This document shows, in pieces, positions 1-7,504 of a stretch of 24,258 nucleotides of DNA. Origin of the DNA: a virus; IMG/VR virus record IMGVR_UViG_3300026518_000438, positions 1 through 24,258 of that record; one strand, given 5' to 3'. The first letter of the stretch is position 1. Every line of letters starts with the position of its first letter. The notes beneath the pieces are model-generated. The model was not told the DNA's origin, made no database searches, and saw only the letters and a program-made list of their open reading frames with translations. Position numbers and translations under genes: made by a program.

Positions 1-1176
1 TCCCAAGCTGTACGTGCTTTATCCAGATCCAAGGCTGGCAAGCGAAAAATCTCGCCCAAAAGCAACACCGGGAAAATCCTTGATTGGATCGGGGACAGGT
101 TACCACAGGATTCCGATCTGCTTACTATCGGCGAGAGTCTGGTCGTCCAATCCGCCCTCAGATGGTTCGTCAATCCGGTGAGGAGATATGTCGATGGCAC
201 ACCGGGTCGGTATCGGCAGTTCCGCCGCTTGCGCCAGACGGAAAATCGCTGGTTCAGCCAAAAGGATTTCAACCGCTCCGACCTACACCCGATTGAAGTC
301 GACGCGATTTTGCTGGCCATGCTGCAAATCTCAGACGAGATCGTCACTGGCCCCCGTATCCTGAGCGATTCCGAAGGTCCTGTCCAAGCCATCGTGGAAA
401 GAATGGAAGGCCTGTATCAAACACAGGTTCTCGTCGACGAGGTCACAGATTTTTCACCTTTGCAGCTGGCCTGCATGGCAAAGTTGGCTCGCCCCGGCAT
501 TCGTTCGTTTTTCGCCTGCGGTGATTTCAATCAACGCGTAACGAGTTGGGGGACCCGAACACAAACGGATATGGATTGGGCACTTCCGAAAATTCAAACT
601 CGGGAAATAACAGTCGCATACCGCCAAACTCGCAATCTCCATAATTTCGCCCGGAAAATCGTCGAGGTATCCGGCGAGACTTCTGCTGAAGTAATTCTCC
701 CCGAATATGCAGAAAATGAAGGGGTGCCGCCGCTTTTGGCTGTCGGCATGGATAATTTGGAGCGCACGTCCAAATGGCTGGGAGAGCGGATCAAGGAAAT
801 CGAGCGATCCCTGCACGATCTGCCTTCCATCGCCATCTTGGTTAATTCGGAAGCTGAAGTTCTGCCCGTCGCCGAACACCTTGGTGGAGTATTGTCCGAT
901 TTGAACATTCGGGTTGTTCCATGCCCCAATGGGCAAGTACGGGGAAATGAAAGTGAAGTCAGGGTATTTTCTGTCGAGCACATCAAGGGGCTCGAATTCG
1001 AGGCAGTTTTCTTCGTCGGTCTGGATCGTCTAGCCGAACAACATCCGGATCTATTCGACAAATATCTGTACGTCGGTGCGACACGTGCAGCCACATATCT
1101 CGGGTTGACGTGCGAGACCGATTTTCCGGAACCCATGACGGGTCTGGCAGATATGTTTGGTGACTGCTGGGCGTAA
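1..1176 (+). CDS. SF1 UvrD/HelD-like helicase, 3' part (open at left edge)
   Basis: The reading frame is open from base 1 through the TAA at 1174-1176 (391 codons), so this is the C-terminal part of a larger gene whose start and Walker A motif lie outside the window. Superfamily 1A motifs appear in order: a Walker-B-like VLVDEVTDF at codons 143-151 (DEVTD in place of the usual DExQD), motif III FACGDFNQ near 171-178, motif IV VAYRQTRNL near 205-213, motif V VEHIKGLEFEAVF near 325-337 and motif VI YVGATRA near 357-363. The family unwinds nucleic acid or strips protein from it by ATP hydrolysis. The segment RYRQFRRLRQTENRW ahead of motif II recalls HelD-like or phage-defence UvrD relatives. Its neighbours are a convergent Fic gene and a QueC-like operon. 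The helicase class is well supported; a defence role is inference from context. Confidence 0.85.
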   Translation, partial: SQAVRALSRSKAGKRKISPKSNTGKILDWIGDRLPQDSDLLTIGESLVVQSALRWFVNPVRRYVDGTPGRYRQFRRLRQTENRWFSQKDFNRSDLHPIEVDAILLAMLQISDEIVTGPRILSDSEGPVQAIVERMEGLYQTQVLVDEVTDFSPLQLACMAKLARPGIRSFFACGDFNQRVTSWGTRTQTDMDWALPKIQTREITVAYRQTRNLHNFARKIVEVSGETSAEVILPEYAENEGVPPLLAVGMDNLERTSKWLGERIKEIERSLHDLPSIAILVNSEAEVLPVAEHLGGVLSDLNIRVVPCPNGQVRGNESEVRVFSVEHIKGLEFEAVFFVGLDRLAEQHPDLFDKYLYVGATRAATYLGLTCETDFPEPMTGLADMFGDCWA

Positions 1177-1275
1177 GCGCTCGGGGTCCAAGAACGAATC
1201 ATACGGCGACGATCATGCGTTAAACGGTTGCAGAAATACCTTCGCCGGAAAGGTGGTATTCGATATCTTCTTCAA

Positions 1276-2448
1276 TCAAAGCTGTTCCGTCCCCTGGCTG
1301 AGAATGCTCAGATAGTCACTATACACGAACATTCGGCCGCGTTGTTTTCCAGTCACTTCCCGCACGATTCCAAGGTCCTGCAGGTGCTGGATGGATTTTG
1401 CAATGGTCGGAGGTGAAATGCTCAGCCTTTGCGCTGCAGCAGGGATGCCGATGATCGGCTTCTGTTGAAGCAGTTGGTGGACCCGAAGCGCGGATGCGGC
1501 GGGGCGGCCGAGTTCTTCGATCCGATGCCGGTCAGCTTCGAACAGGGCGAGGATCTCGCGCGCGGCCTCGGACGCTTGCAGCGATGTCTCCGCAATGCCT
1601 TCGAGGAAGAACTCCAGCCAGGTCTCCCAGTCACCTTTTTCCCTGGCTTGTTGAAGCAGGTCATAGTACTGGCGCCGGTGGGTCTTGAAGTAGAGGCTGA
1701 GATAAAGGATCGGCTCTTTCAGGATCCCCTGTGCGCAAAGCAGGAAAGTGATCAGCAGCCTTCCGAGGCGCCCATTCCCATCCAGAAACGGATGGATCGT
1801 TTCAAACTGGACATGGACGAGTCCGGCCTTGATGAGGGTCGGTATTTCTGGCGTGTCGGCATGAATGAACGATTCAAGGTCCGACATGAGATCCAGGATA
1901 CGATCGGGCGGAGGCGGTACGAAGAGCGCATTTCCAGGCCGTGTTCCTCCGATCCAGTTCTGCGAGCGCCGGAATTCGCCTGGCTGCTTCGTACTCCCCC
2001 GGCCTTTCTCCAGAAGTATGGCGTGGATTTCGCGGATCAGGCGCAGGGAAATGGGAAAGCCCTCGCGAATCCTGTCCAGGCCATGGTTCATGGCCGCGAC
2101 ATAGTTGGAAACCTCCTGAACATCATCGATGGGCGCACCGGGCGCTTCGTCGCTTTCGAACAATAGAAGCTCCGAGAGCGATGACTGGGTGCCCTCGATC
2201 TGGGACGACAGCAAAGCCTCTTTGCGCACATACATGTAGAGGAACAACGGTGTGTCCGGGAGGATGGAAGTCACACCGTCGAGCCGGCCGATCGCACGGT
2301 TCGCTTTTTCGAGCAACCGGTAGAGCCGTTCCATCCGGATTGGCGGGGTCGGCGGCAGCGGTGGCGGTACGAACGCTTCGGCGCGTTCACCTGCCGTCGA
2401 GATGACCACATGCTGACCGAGGCGTGATGGATCCGGAGCTAACGCCAT
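1276..2448 (-). CDS. Fic/DOC family protein with N-terminal self-inhibitory motif and C-terminal HTH
   Basis: This is a 390-residue protein. I place the start at the ATG at 2448 because the longer upstream extension would run through the palindromic control region. The Fic active-site motif HPFLDGNGRLGR lies at residues 219-230; its histidine and GNGR loop match enzymes that transfer AMP (or another nucleotide or phosphate group) to protein hydroxyls. An inhibitory helix motif S-x3-E-G lies upstream of it (S81 to G86, SSQIEG), which makes it a class II autoinhibited Fic. After a helical linker, residues about 325-385 read as a winged helix (AAAQRLSISPPTIAKSIQHLQDLGI), suggesting autoregulation through the operator-like sites upstream. 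It converges on the helicase end with about 100 bp between them. The target protein is unknown. Fic assignment is certain; whether it is a toxin or a housekeeping AMPylase is not. Confidence 0.93.
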   Translation of the reverse strand: MALAPDPSRLGQHVVISTAGERAEAFVPPPLPPTPPIRMERLYRLLEKANRAIGRLDGVTSILPDTPLFLYMYVRKEALLSSQIEGTQSSLSELLLFESDEAPGAPIDDVQEVSNYVAAMNHGLDRIREGFPISLRLIREIHAILLEKGRGSTKQPGEFRRSQNWIGGTRPGNALFVPPPPDRILDLMSDLESFIHADTPEIPTLIKAGLVHVQFETIHPFLDGNGRLGRLLITFLLCAQGILKEPILYLSLYFKTHRRQYYDLLQQAREKGDWETWLEFFLEGIAETSLQASEAAREILALFEADRHRIEELGRPAASALRVHQLLQQKPIIGIPAAAQRLSISPPTIAKSIQHLQDLGIVREVTGKQRGRMFVYSDYLSILSQGTEQL

Positions 2449-2455
2449 GGTTGAA

Positions 2456-2540
2456 AAAGGATCCTTTCCTTGGCAAACAGGGTAAGAAAGGATATCGCAT
2501 ATTCCTTTCCTTACCACAATTCTTACGAAAGGTTCCTTTC
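2456..2540 (-). promoter_or_regulatory. Palindrome cluster upstream of the Fic gene (candidate operator/promoter)
   Basis: Three dyads share the half-site AAAGG(A). There is a perfect 12-bp palindrome AAAGGATCCTTT at 2456-2467. A spaced pair has AAAGGA at 2487-2492 and TCCTTT at 2503-2508, flanked by GGTAAG and CTTACC. The third is GAAAGG-TT-CCTTTC at 2527-2540. All lie in the 90 bp before the Fic start at 2448. Spacing and repetition fit binding by a dimeric HTH protein, perhaps the Fic protein's own winged helix. No convincing -35/-10 pair was identified. Confidence 0.5.
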
Positions 2541-2610
2541 TGTGTCGAGCACTCATTCACGCTGCCTTCAGCGCGCCCAGCGCGGACTGGCTCTCTAGGC
2601 CGGTGATTCA

Positions 2611-3396
2611 ATGGGTCATCAACGCCTTGGCAAGCTCCCAGCCTATCGCAATCTGCCGGATATCGTCAGGTATCTGGTGACAGGTGGTACGCCAACCGCC
2701 AACCTGGTTGAGCAAGTGACTGAAGTTGGTCAGGATTCTCTCAAGCGCGCGCTGAAGGATCCGGTGTTTGTCGAAGCGCTGTGGTTGCTTATTCAGTTGC
2801 CACAAGCAGCTGCCTCCAAGGATTTTGCGGCCGCACTCGCCGATATCGGCATGGGAGCGCAGGCGCCGGCGTCAATACCGGAACTCATGGTCGCCTATGA
2901 CAAAGCCCTCGAACGTGTCCAACGCCGATTGCATGCCGACGCGACAGATTTAGGCGAAATCTCCCGAAGAGCCGCTCTCGCCGCGCTTGGAAATGCCGTT
3001 CAATCTGGCATGCCATTGTGGTCTCCGACGCCTGCCGATGTCCAAGCTTCGGTCGCCGCGTTGAGGTCTCCGGAAAAATTTGGGGCGCTTGCGCATCAGT
3101 TTCATGCGAACTTCGTCGAGCGTGTGATCCACTACTATGTGGACCGAAACCTTCACAAGATCGTGGGCGCCGACAGGGTCGCACGGTCTGTGTACGATCT
3201 TGAAACCCATGATGCTGCGATACGTCGTCACTGCAGCGAGGCGGCGCTGATCATGCGCGCCTTCGCCAGGGACTGGCTCGGCAAGAATGTTTACCGAGAC
3301 GGCAAGGAAATCAGGAGAGAGGACGCGCGCCGTTTCTCGGCTTATGCCGCGAAAAAGATCGGGATCGAATTGGAAAAAAGAAAGGGGCCGAATTGA
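2611..3396 (+). CDS. Unrecognised 261-residue protein, first gene of the QueC-like operon
   Basis: I do not recognise this protein. It is soluble-looking and largely alpha-helical, with no signal peptide, membrane segment, Walker motif or cysteine cluster. Residues about 1-100 are hydrophobic-patterned helices (LPAYRNLPDIVRYLVTGG at the start). The C-terminal third is basic and contains HANFVERVIHYYVDRNL and RRFSAYAAKKIGIELEKRK. It starts at ATG 2611 with a weak GGTGA element 4 nt upstream. Its TGA overlaps the TTG start of the QueC-like gene by 4 nt (TTGA at 3393-3396), so the two are almost certainly co-translated and probably act together. It does not look like QatB of the Qat defence system as I remember it (that protein begins with a Gly/Pro-rich stretch absent here). 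Coding status is well supported by the coupling; function is unknown. Confidence 0.8.
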   Translation: MGHQRLGKLPAYRNLPDIVRYLVTGGTPTANLVEQVTEVGQDSLKRALKDPVFVEALWLLIQLPQAAASKDFAAALADIGMGAQAPASIPELMVAYDKALERVQRRLHADATDLGEISRRAALAALGNAVQSGMPLWSPTPADVQASVAALRSPEKFGALAHQFHANFVERVIHYYVDRNLHKIVGADRVARSVYDLETHDAAIRRHCSEAALIMRAFARDWLGKNVYRDGKEIRREDARRFSAYAAKKIGIELEKRKGPN

Positions 3397-5246
3397 AACA
3401 GTACGTGATTGAATGCGGTGTTGCGGTTCCCTCTGATAGCAACGCCATTGCTATGAATGTGGCTGATCCCGGCAAGAACGTGAATCTGCGGATCGATTAC
3501 ATCAGCAGGTCAATGCTCGGGAATGTTCCCGAGCTTCTGATCGACCTGCTCGAAGTGGCGGCTTACGTCTATTGTGCGGATCAACGCCTTACTCGAGGTT
3601 CCCCGAAATTGACGAACTTCGGACAAGACTGGCGGCGAAGCCTGAGCTTCACGATTCCGGTTCGATATCCGGAGGTTTGGCAAAGCCCAACTGTAACGGA
3701 AACACTTGCCGAAACGCTTGGTTTCCTGTCCGACGACAGCTACGAATTCAATTTTCGCCGGGCCGAGGGGCCGTTTCAGCCGCGCGAGCTGTATTTCCCC
3801 GAGCTTATCGATGCATCGCAGGAATCGGACGAAGTGGCCCTGTTCTCCGGCGGTGTTGATTCCTTTGCCGGTGCTCTCAACGACATTGTCACATTGGAAA
3901 AATCAGTCACGCTGGTCGGGCACCATTCATCGTCGAAAGTCCGGAACACTCAGGAAGCTTTGATTCAGGAACTGAAGAAGCGCGGATTCGCACGCCGCGT
4001 TTCCTACGTCCCCGTATGGGTCTCCAACGAAAACGCACGCGCGGCAGAATACACCCAGCGTACGCGCTCGTTCCTGTTTGCCAGTCTTGGGCTGGTTGTT
4101 GCGCAGATGTCAGGCAAGAGCCGGTTCAGTTTCTATGAAAACGGCGTTGTCAGCATCAACCCACCGCTGGCAGGCGACGTTATTGGTGGCCGCGCCACCC
4201 GTACCACACACCCGAGGGTGCTTCGGGGCTTCGAGGCACTTTTTTCGGAGCTTCTTGATTGTCAGATCGAGATCCAGACCCCTCTTCAGTGGTTGACCAA
4301 AATGGAGGTCACTCGGAAGATCGCAGAAGCAGGCATGGCAGACATGCTTTCCTCGACCGTAAGCTGTACGAGGACGCGAGAAATGACGGCAAAGCAGAAG
4401 CATTGCGGGCTTTGTTCGCAATGCATCGACAGACGCTTTGCTGTCCTCGCCGCCGGTCTGGGCGAATACGAACCCTCCGAAAACTACAAGCGAGATCTCC
4501 TGCTCGGGGATCGGAGCGCCGACGACAATCTGCGCATGGCGCTGAGTTACGTTTCATTTTTTCGCAAGATTGGCGCGATGTCGAAGGAGCGATTCCTCGT
4601 GGATCTTCCCGAAGTCGTCTCGGCGCTGGACAATTATCACGGCCTATCTGCCGATGAGGCCGCATCCAGGCTCTTTGACCTGCTCCAACGGCAAGCACGC
4701 TCGGTGGAAAAAGTCATCACCGAGGCCGTCCAGGAACATGCGGACCGACTGTACAATGGTACGGTTCCGCCCGGATCACTTCTTGCAGCCTGTTTCAACC
4801 GAGAACGCGTCGAGATCGCGCCACCGTCCGATTATGACCGAGAGGCCCGGGCGCTGATGGATCGGATCAATGCGCAATTCATCGATTTCGCCATGGATGA
4901 CAATGCCGAGCGGGTGCTTTTTCATGGTGGCCATTATCTTGAGGGAGCGAACTATCGCTTCGTTAAGCAGCTTGTCGACGAATTCAGAAACGCCAAGAAG
5001 AAGCGATTGGAGATCCAGTTTTTGCCTGCCTACAAGCTGGCCGACCGGTTGAATGTGACTGAACAGTCAGTGCGCCAGCAGTTGCGCCGACTGCGCGATG
5101 CGCTTGAACCGCTGGTGGTAACGCTCGGCATCCCCCTCGATCAGGACAGTTTTATCGAGACCAGGGAGCGTGCCGGCTACCGCTTGAATCCGGCCTGCCG
5201 CGAAATTTCGGTGGGCGACATCCGGGATCCGTACCCGGGTACGTAA
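3393..5246 (+). CDS. QueC-like ATP-pyrophosphatase with C-terminal helix-turn-helix (candidate defence protein)
   Basis: This 617-residue protein starts at TTG 3393, coupled to the preceding stop, with a purine-rich AAAGAAAGGGG just upstream. The PP-loop SGGVDS is at residues 152-157. A QueC-type zinc site follows: C325, then C338, C341 and C344 in CGLCSQC. QueC uses ATP to turn 7-carboxy-7-deazaguanine into the nitrile preQ0. Classic QueC is about 230 residues, so this protein carries about 140 extra N-terminal residues and about 270 extra C-terminal ones. The C-terminal part includes an HTH/winged-helix-like segment (LADRLNVTEQSVRQQLRRLR, then GYRLNP near 595). No queD, queE or queF is nearby. 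QueC-like proteins are known in Qat and type IV CBASS immunity, so a defence role is likely, but no Qat ATPase, TatD or CBASS cyclase is visible here. An intrinsic terminator follows. Confidence 0.85.
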   Translation: MKQYVIECGVAVPSDSNAIAMNVADPGKNVNLRIDYISRSMLGNVPELLIDLLEVAAYVYCADQRLTRGSPKLTNFGQDWRRSLSFTIPVRYPEVWQSPTVTETLAETLGFLSDDSYEFNFRRAEGPFQPRELYFPELIDASQESDEVALFSGGVDSFAGALNDIVTLEKSVTLVGHHSSSKVRNTQEALIQELKKRGFARRVSYVPVWVSNENARAAEYTQRTRSFLFASLGLVVAQMSGKSRFSFYENGVVSINPPLAGDVIGGRATRTTHPRVLRGFEALFSELLDCQIEIQTPLQWLTKMEVTRKIAEAGMADMLSSTVSCTRTREMTAKQKHCGLCSQCIDRRFAVLAAGLGEYEPSENYKRDLLLGDRSADDNLRMALSYVSFFRKIGAMSKERFLVDLPEVVSALDNYHGLSADEAASRLFDLLQRQARSVEKVITEAVQEHADRLYNGTVPPGSLLAACFNRERVEIAPPSDYDREARALMDRINAQFIDFAMDDNAERVLFHGGHYLEGANYRFVKQLVDEFRNAKKKRLEIQFLPAYKLADRLNVTEQSVRQQLRRLRDALEPLVVTLGIPLDQDSFIETRERAGYRLNPACREISVGDIRDPYPGT

Positions 5247-5458
5247 CAGTGGCAAACTGGCCATGTCACGGACCACCACGCCCAATGTCACAAGAAGCCT
5301 GTTGAAGCCCCGTTTTTTGGGGCTTTTTTCATGTCCGGGTGTCACAAGAAAATCCGGGCGTGATCATATACTTATGCGCGCAATGCATTGAAATTGTTCG
5401 CATATCTTGGCGCATCGACGTGCCGGGGTGAACCGCGAACAACTCAATGGAGTTTCCA
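5247..5458 (+). promoter_or_regulatory. Intergenic junction between the accessory block and phage early genes
   Basis: No gene is seen in these 212 bp. They hold the terminator and an 11-bp direct repeat TGTCACAAGAA at 5286-5296 and 5340-5350, with a shorter TGTCAC at 5264. They also contain a near-consensus -10-like TATACT at 5367-5372 (without a convincing -35) and the palindrome AATGCATT. A perfect palindrome GTACCCGGGTAC sits just inside the preceding gene end at 5231-5242. A promoter for the early operon must lie here or be read through from upstream. An attachment site is possible but there is no integrase in the window to support it. Confidence 0.4.
5305..5329 (+). terminator. Intrinsic terminator after the QueC-like gene
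   Basis: A stem AAGCCCC/GGGGCTT (arms 5305-5311 and 5319-5325) with a T-rich 7-nt loop runs directly into a T tract (TTTTTT at 5324-5329). It lies 58 bp after the QueC-like stop and ends the operon before the phage early genes. The opposite strand lacks a T tract, so the + direction is favoured. Confidence 0.85.
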
Positions 5459-5668
5459 ATGACAGTCACGCATTTGAACCAGACCGAACTGGCGGCACGC
5501 TGGAAGGTCAGCCCGCGCACGCTCGAGCGCTGGCGCTGGACGGGCGAGGGGCCCGCCTTCATCAAGATCGGCGGCCGGGTCGTGTACCGCCTCGAGGATA
5601 TCGAGGCCTATGAGGAACGGCGGCAATGCGCCAGCACCGCTGACAAGCCCTGCGCAAGGCTGGCGTGA
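5459..5668 (+). CDS. AlpA/excisionase-like helix-turn-helix protein
   Basis: This is a 69-residue protein. I choose ATG 5459 over the in-frame ATG at 5447 because GGAG at 5449-5452 lies 6 nt upstream of it. The body is a MerR/AlpA-type HTH: LNQTELAARWKVSPRTLERWRWTGEGP, then a wing FIKIGGRVVYRLEDIEAYE. This is the form of phage excisionases and AlpA-like activators. It is the first gene of the phage early operon, and its stop overlaps alternative start codons of the next gene (GTGATG). It probably binds DNA as an excisionase or early regulator. Which of the two cannot be told, because neither an integrase nor an attachment site is identified. Confidence 0.85.
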   Translation: MTVTHLNQTELAARWKVSPRTLERWRWTGEGPAFIKIGGRVVYRLEDIEAYEERRQCASTADKPCARLA

Positions 5669-5679
5669 TGGGGGTGCAG

Positions 5680-6165
5680 ATGACGATTTCCAACCGCACC
5701 ACCCTTGACGATCTGCGCCGGATGCAGGTCCGCGACATTGCCGCCTTGCCGGGCGAACATCTGGCCCTGCTGCAAGATGAGGCGGCCGAGCAACTACGCG
5801 CGGCTAGGACGCTTGCCGAGTGGCTCGACGGGGCCATTGCCCTGAAATACGCCGAGCGCGCGCGAGCTGCGCGTCGGGCCGAGGGCAAGGACACAGGCAC
5901 CGTCCGTTTTCGCGACGGCGCGGTCACCATTGTCGCCGATCTGCCGAAAAGGGTGGATTGGGACCAAACGATGCTTGCCCGGATCAGGGACAACATCGCC
6001 GCAGCCGGCGATGACCCTTCCGAGTTCATCGACACCACGCTGAAGGTGTCCGAGCGCAAGTTTGCAGCGCTGCCCGAGTCCTGGCGCAAGGGGTTCGAGC
6101 CCGCCCGCACCGTGCGCACCGGCAGGCCGAAATTCCGCCTGAATCTGGACGAGGAGGCGCGCTGA
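5680..6165 (+). CDS. Hypothetical phage early protein
   Basis: This protein has 161 residues from ATG 5680, with GGGGG at 5670-5674 as ribosome-binding site; GTG 5665 and ATG 5668 are alternatives. The N-terminal half is helical and charged (RTTLDDLRRMQVRDIAALPGEHL, then a coiled-coil-like AEQLRAARTLAEWLDGAIALKYAERARAARR). The second half contains RFRDGAVTIVADLPKRVDWDQ and ends in a basic-acidic tail. No catalytic motif is evident. It directly precedes, with a 1-nt overlap, the AAA_24 ATPase, and proteins of this shape recur at this position in alphaproteobacterial prophages. A role with the recombinase is plausible but unproven. Confidence 0.75.
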   Translation: MTISNRTTLDDLRRMQVRDIAALPGEHLALLQDEAAEQLRAARTLAEWLDGAIALKYAERARAARRAEGKDTGTVRFRDGAVTIVADLPKRVDWDQTMLARIRDNIAAAGDDPSEFIDTTLKVSERKFAALPESWRKGFEPARTVRTGRPKFRLNLDEEAR

Positions 6166-6911
6166 TGGCCATCTCTCTTGCATCCCTGCGCAGCACGACC
6201 GCGCTTCAGCCGCCGCGCATCCTGATCCACGGCGTGGCGGGCATCGGCAAGTCAACCTTTGCCGCGTCCTCGGAGAGGCCGGTGTTCATCCTCACCGAGG
6301 ACGGGCTCGGCAGGCTCCAGGTGCCGCATTTCCCGCTGGCGGCGAGCTTCGCGGAGGTGGCAGAGGCGCTCGACGCACTGCTGGACGAGCAGCATGACTA
6401 TTCCACTGTTGTCGTGGACAGTGTCGACTGGCTGGAGCCGCTGATCTGGGCCGAGACCTGCACGCGCAATGGCTGGCAGTCGATCGAAAGCCCGGGCTTC
6501 GGCAAGGGCTATGCCGAGGCGCTGAATGTCTGGCGCGAATACATCGACAAGCTCAATGCCCTGCGCACCCGGAAGGGCATGGCGGTCATCCAGATCGCGC
6601 ATACTGACATCAGGCGTTTCGACAGCCCCGAGCACGAGCCCTACGACCGCTATGTGATCAAGCTGCAGGCTCGGGCGTCCGCATTGCTGCAGGAACATTC
6701 CGACGTGGTGCTGTTCGCCAACTACCAGATCTCGGTGAGCAAGTCCGACGTCGGCTTCAACAAGAAGGTCACCCGCGCGCTGAGTTCGGGCGCGCGTGTC
6801 ATGCATACCGAGGAACGCCCGGCCTTCCTCGCCAAGAACCGGTACGGCCTGCCGCAGACCCTGCCGCTCGAGTGGTCGGAGTTCATCGCGGCTATGCCGA
6901 AAGCCGATTGA
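6165..6911 (+). CDS. AAA_24 / Sak4-like RecA-fold phage ATPase
   Basis: This protein has 248 residues. Walker A GVAGIGKST spans residues 23-31 and the Walker B strand TVVVDSVDW spans 81-89 with D85. A sensor-like QIAHTD lies near 143-148. This is the AAA_24 family (PF13479 as I recall), which includes the Sak4 group of phage single-strand-annealing RecA-like proteins. ATG 6165 overlaps the preceding stop by one base. Its neighbours support a recombination set: DUF669 (SSB-like candidate), a Cas4-like nuclease and a DEAH helicase follow. The expected role is ATP-dependent DNA binding or annealing during phage replication and recombination. Family assignment is firm; the annealase role is inferred from relatives. 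Confidence 0.88.
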   Translation: MAISLASLRSTTALQPPRILIHGVAGIGKSTFAASSERPVFILTEDGLGRLQVPHFPLAASFAEVAEALDALLDEQHDYSTVVVDSVDWLEPLIWAETCTRNGWQSIESPGFGKGYAEALNVWREYIDKLNALRTRKGMAVIQIAHTDIRRFDSPEHEPYDRYVIKLQARASALLQEHSDVVLFANYQISVSKSDVGFNKKVTRALSSGARVMHTEERPAFLAKNRYGLPQTLPLEWSEFIAAMPKAD

Positions 6912-6931
6912 TCAAGATGAGAAGGACATGA

Positions 6932-7438
6932 ATGATGGCACGTTTTGACACCGCCTTTGATGCCACCGGCATCGACCCCGCCACCGCCTATGAGATCCTG
7001 CCCGCCGGCAAGTACCGCGCCCAGATCGTCGAGAGCGAAATGCGCGTGACCCGCAACGGCATGGGCCAGTATCTGTGGCTGATGCTCGACATCCTCGAGG
7101 GGCCGCATCAGGGCCGCAAGATCTTCGACCAGCTGAATCTCGTGAACCCCAACCCCACGACCGTCGAGATCGCGCAACGCACGCTTTCGGCAATCTGTCA
7201 CGCAACCGGCAAGCTGCAGGTCAGCGACAGCGAGGAACTGCACCTGATCCCGATGACGATCCAGGTCGGGGTCAAGCCGCCCAAGGACGGTTATGGCGAG
7301 CGCAACACGATCCGCTACCTCGTGCCGGATCAGGCCGCACAGCCGACCAGGGCGACACCGTCCGCCGCGCCGTCCACGGCATCGGCACCGAGCGCACCCC
7401 CGCGGCCGGCCACCGCCCCCTGGAACCGCAAGAGCTGA
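6932..7438 (+). CDS. DUF669 family protein (candidate phage single-strand-binding partner)
   Basis: This protein has 168 residues, from ATG 6932 with GAAGG at 6921-6925. The DUF669 pattern is clear: YEILPAGKYRAQIVESEMRVTRNGMGQYLWLMLDILEGPHQGRKIFDQLNLVNPN is read in pieces across residues 17-70, then IAQRTLSAICHATG. A beta-rich OB-like core of about 130 residues is followed by a disordered Ala/Pro/Thr-rich tail (about 131-165) that ends in WNRKS. A flexible tail of this kind is typical of SSB-like proteins. DUF669 genes commonly sit beside AAA_24 recombinases, as here, and have been proposed to be SSB-like; I treat that as inference. The gene ends in front of a strong GC-rich hairpin. Confidence 0.85.
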   Translation: MMARFDTAFDATGIDPATAYEILPAGKYRAQIVESEMRVTRNGMGQYLWLMLDILEGPHQGRKIFDQLNLVNPNPTTVEIAQRTLSAICHATGKLQVSDSEELHLIPMTIQVGVKPPKDGYGERNTIRYLVPDQAAQPTRATPSAAPSTASAPSAPPRPATAPWNRKS

Positions 7439-7444
7439 CCCACG

Positions 7445-7478
7445 CGCGCCGCCGCGATTTTTCTCAAGCGGCGGCGCG
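7445..7478 (+). repeat. Perfect 11-bp inverted repeat (strong hairpin) between DUF669 and the next gene
   Basis: Arms CGCGCCGCCGC (7445-7455) and GCGGCGGCGCG (7468-7478) flank a 12-nt T-rich loop. It starts 7 nt after the DUF669 stop and has no T tract behind it, so it is not a standard terminator. It may stabilise the upstream mRNA 3' end or attenuate expression inside the operon. Confidence 0.75.
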
Positions 7479-7504
7479 ACTACCACACGACCGAGAGAAT
7501 GACC

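Noticed and set aside
454-1202. Minus-strand ORFs across the helicase fragment
   Set aside because: They lie over a frame with clear SF1 helicase motifs, lack domains, and have no ribosome-binding sites.
2611-5246. Calling the operon a standard Qat system
   Set aside because: No QatA-type ATPase or TatD nuclease is adjacent, and the 261-residue protein does not resemble QatB as I remember it.
5286-5350. TGTCACAAGAA direct repeat as a phage attachment core
   Set aside because: Only 11 bp, both copies on the same side of the phage genes and flanking a terminator; no integrase or tRNA in the window.
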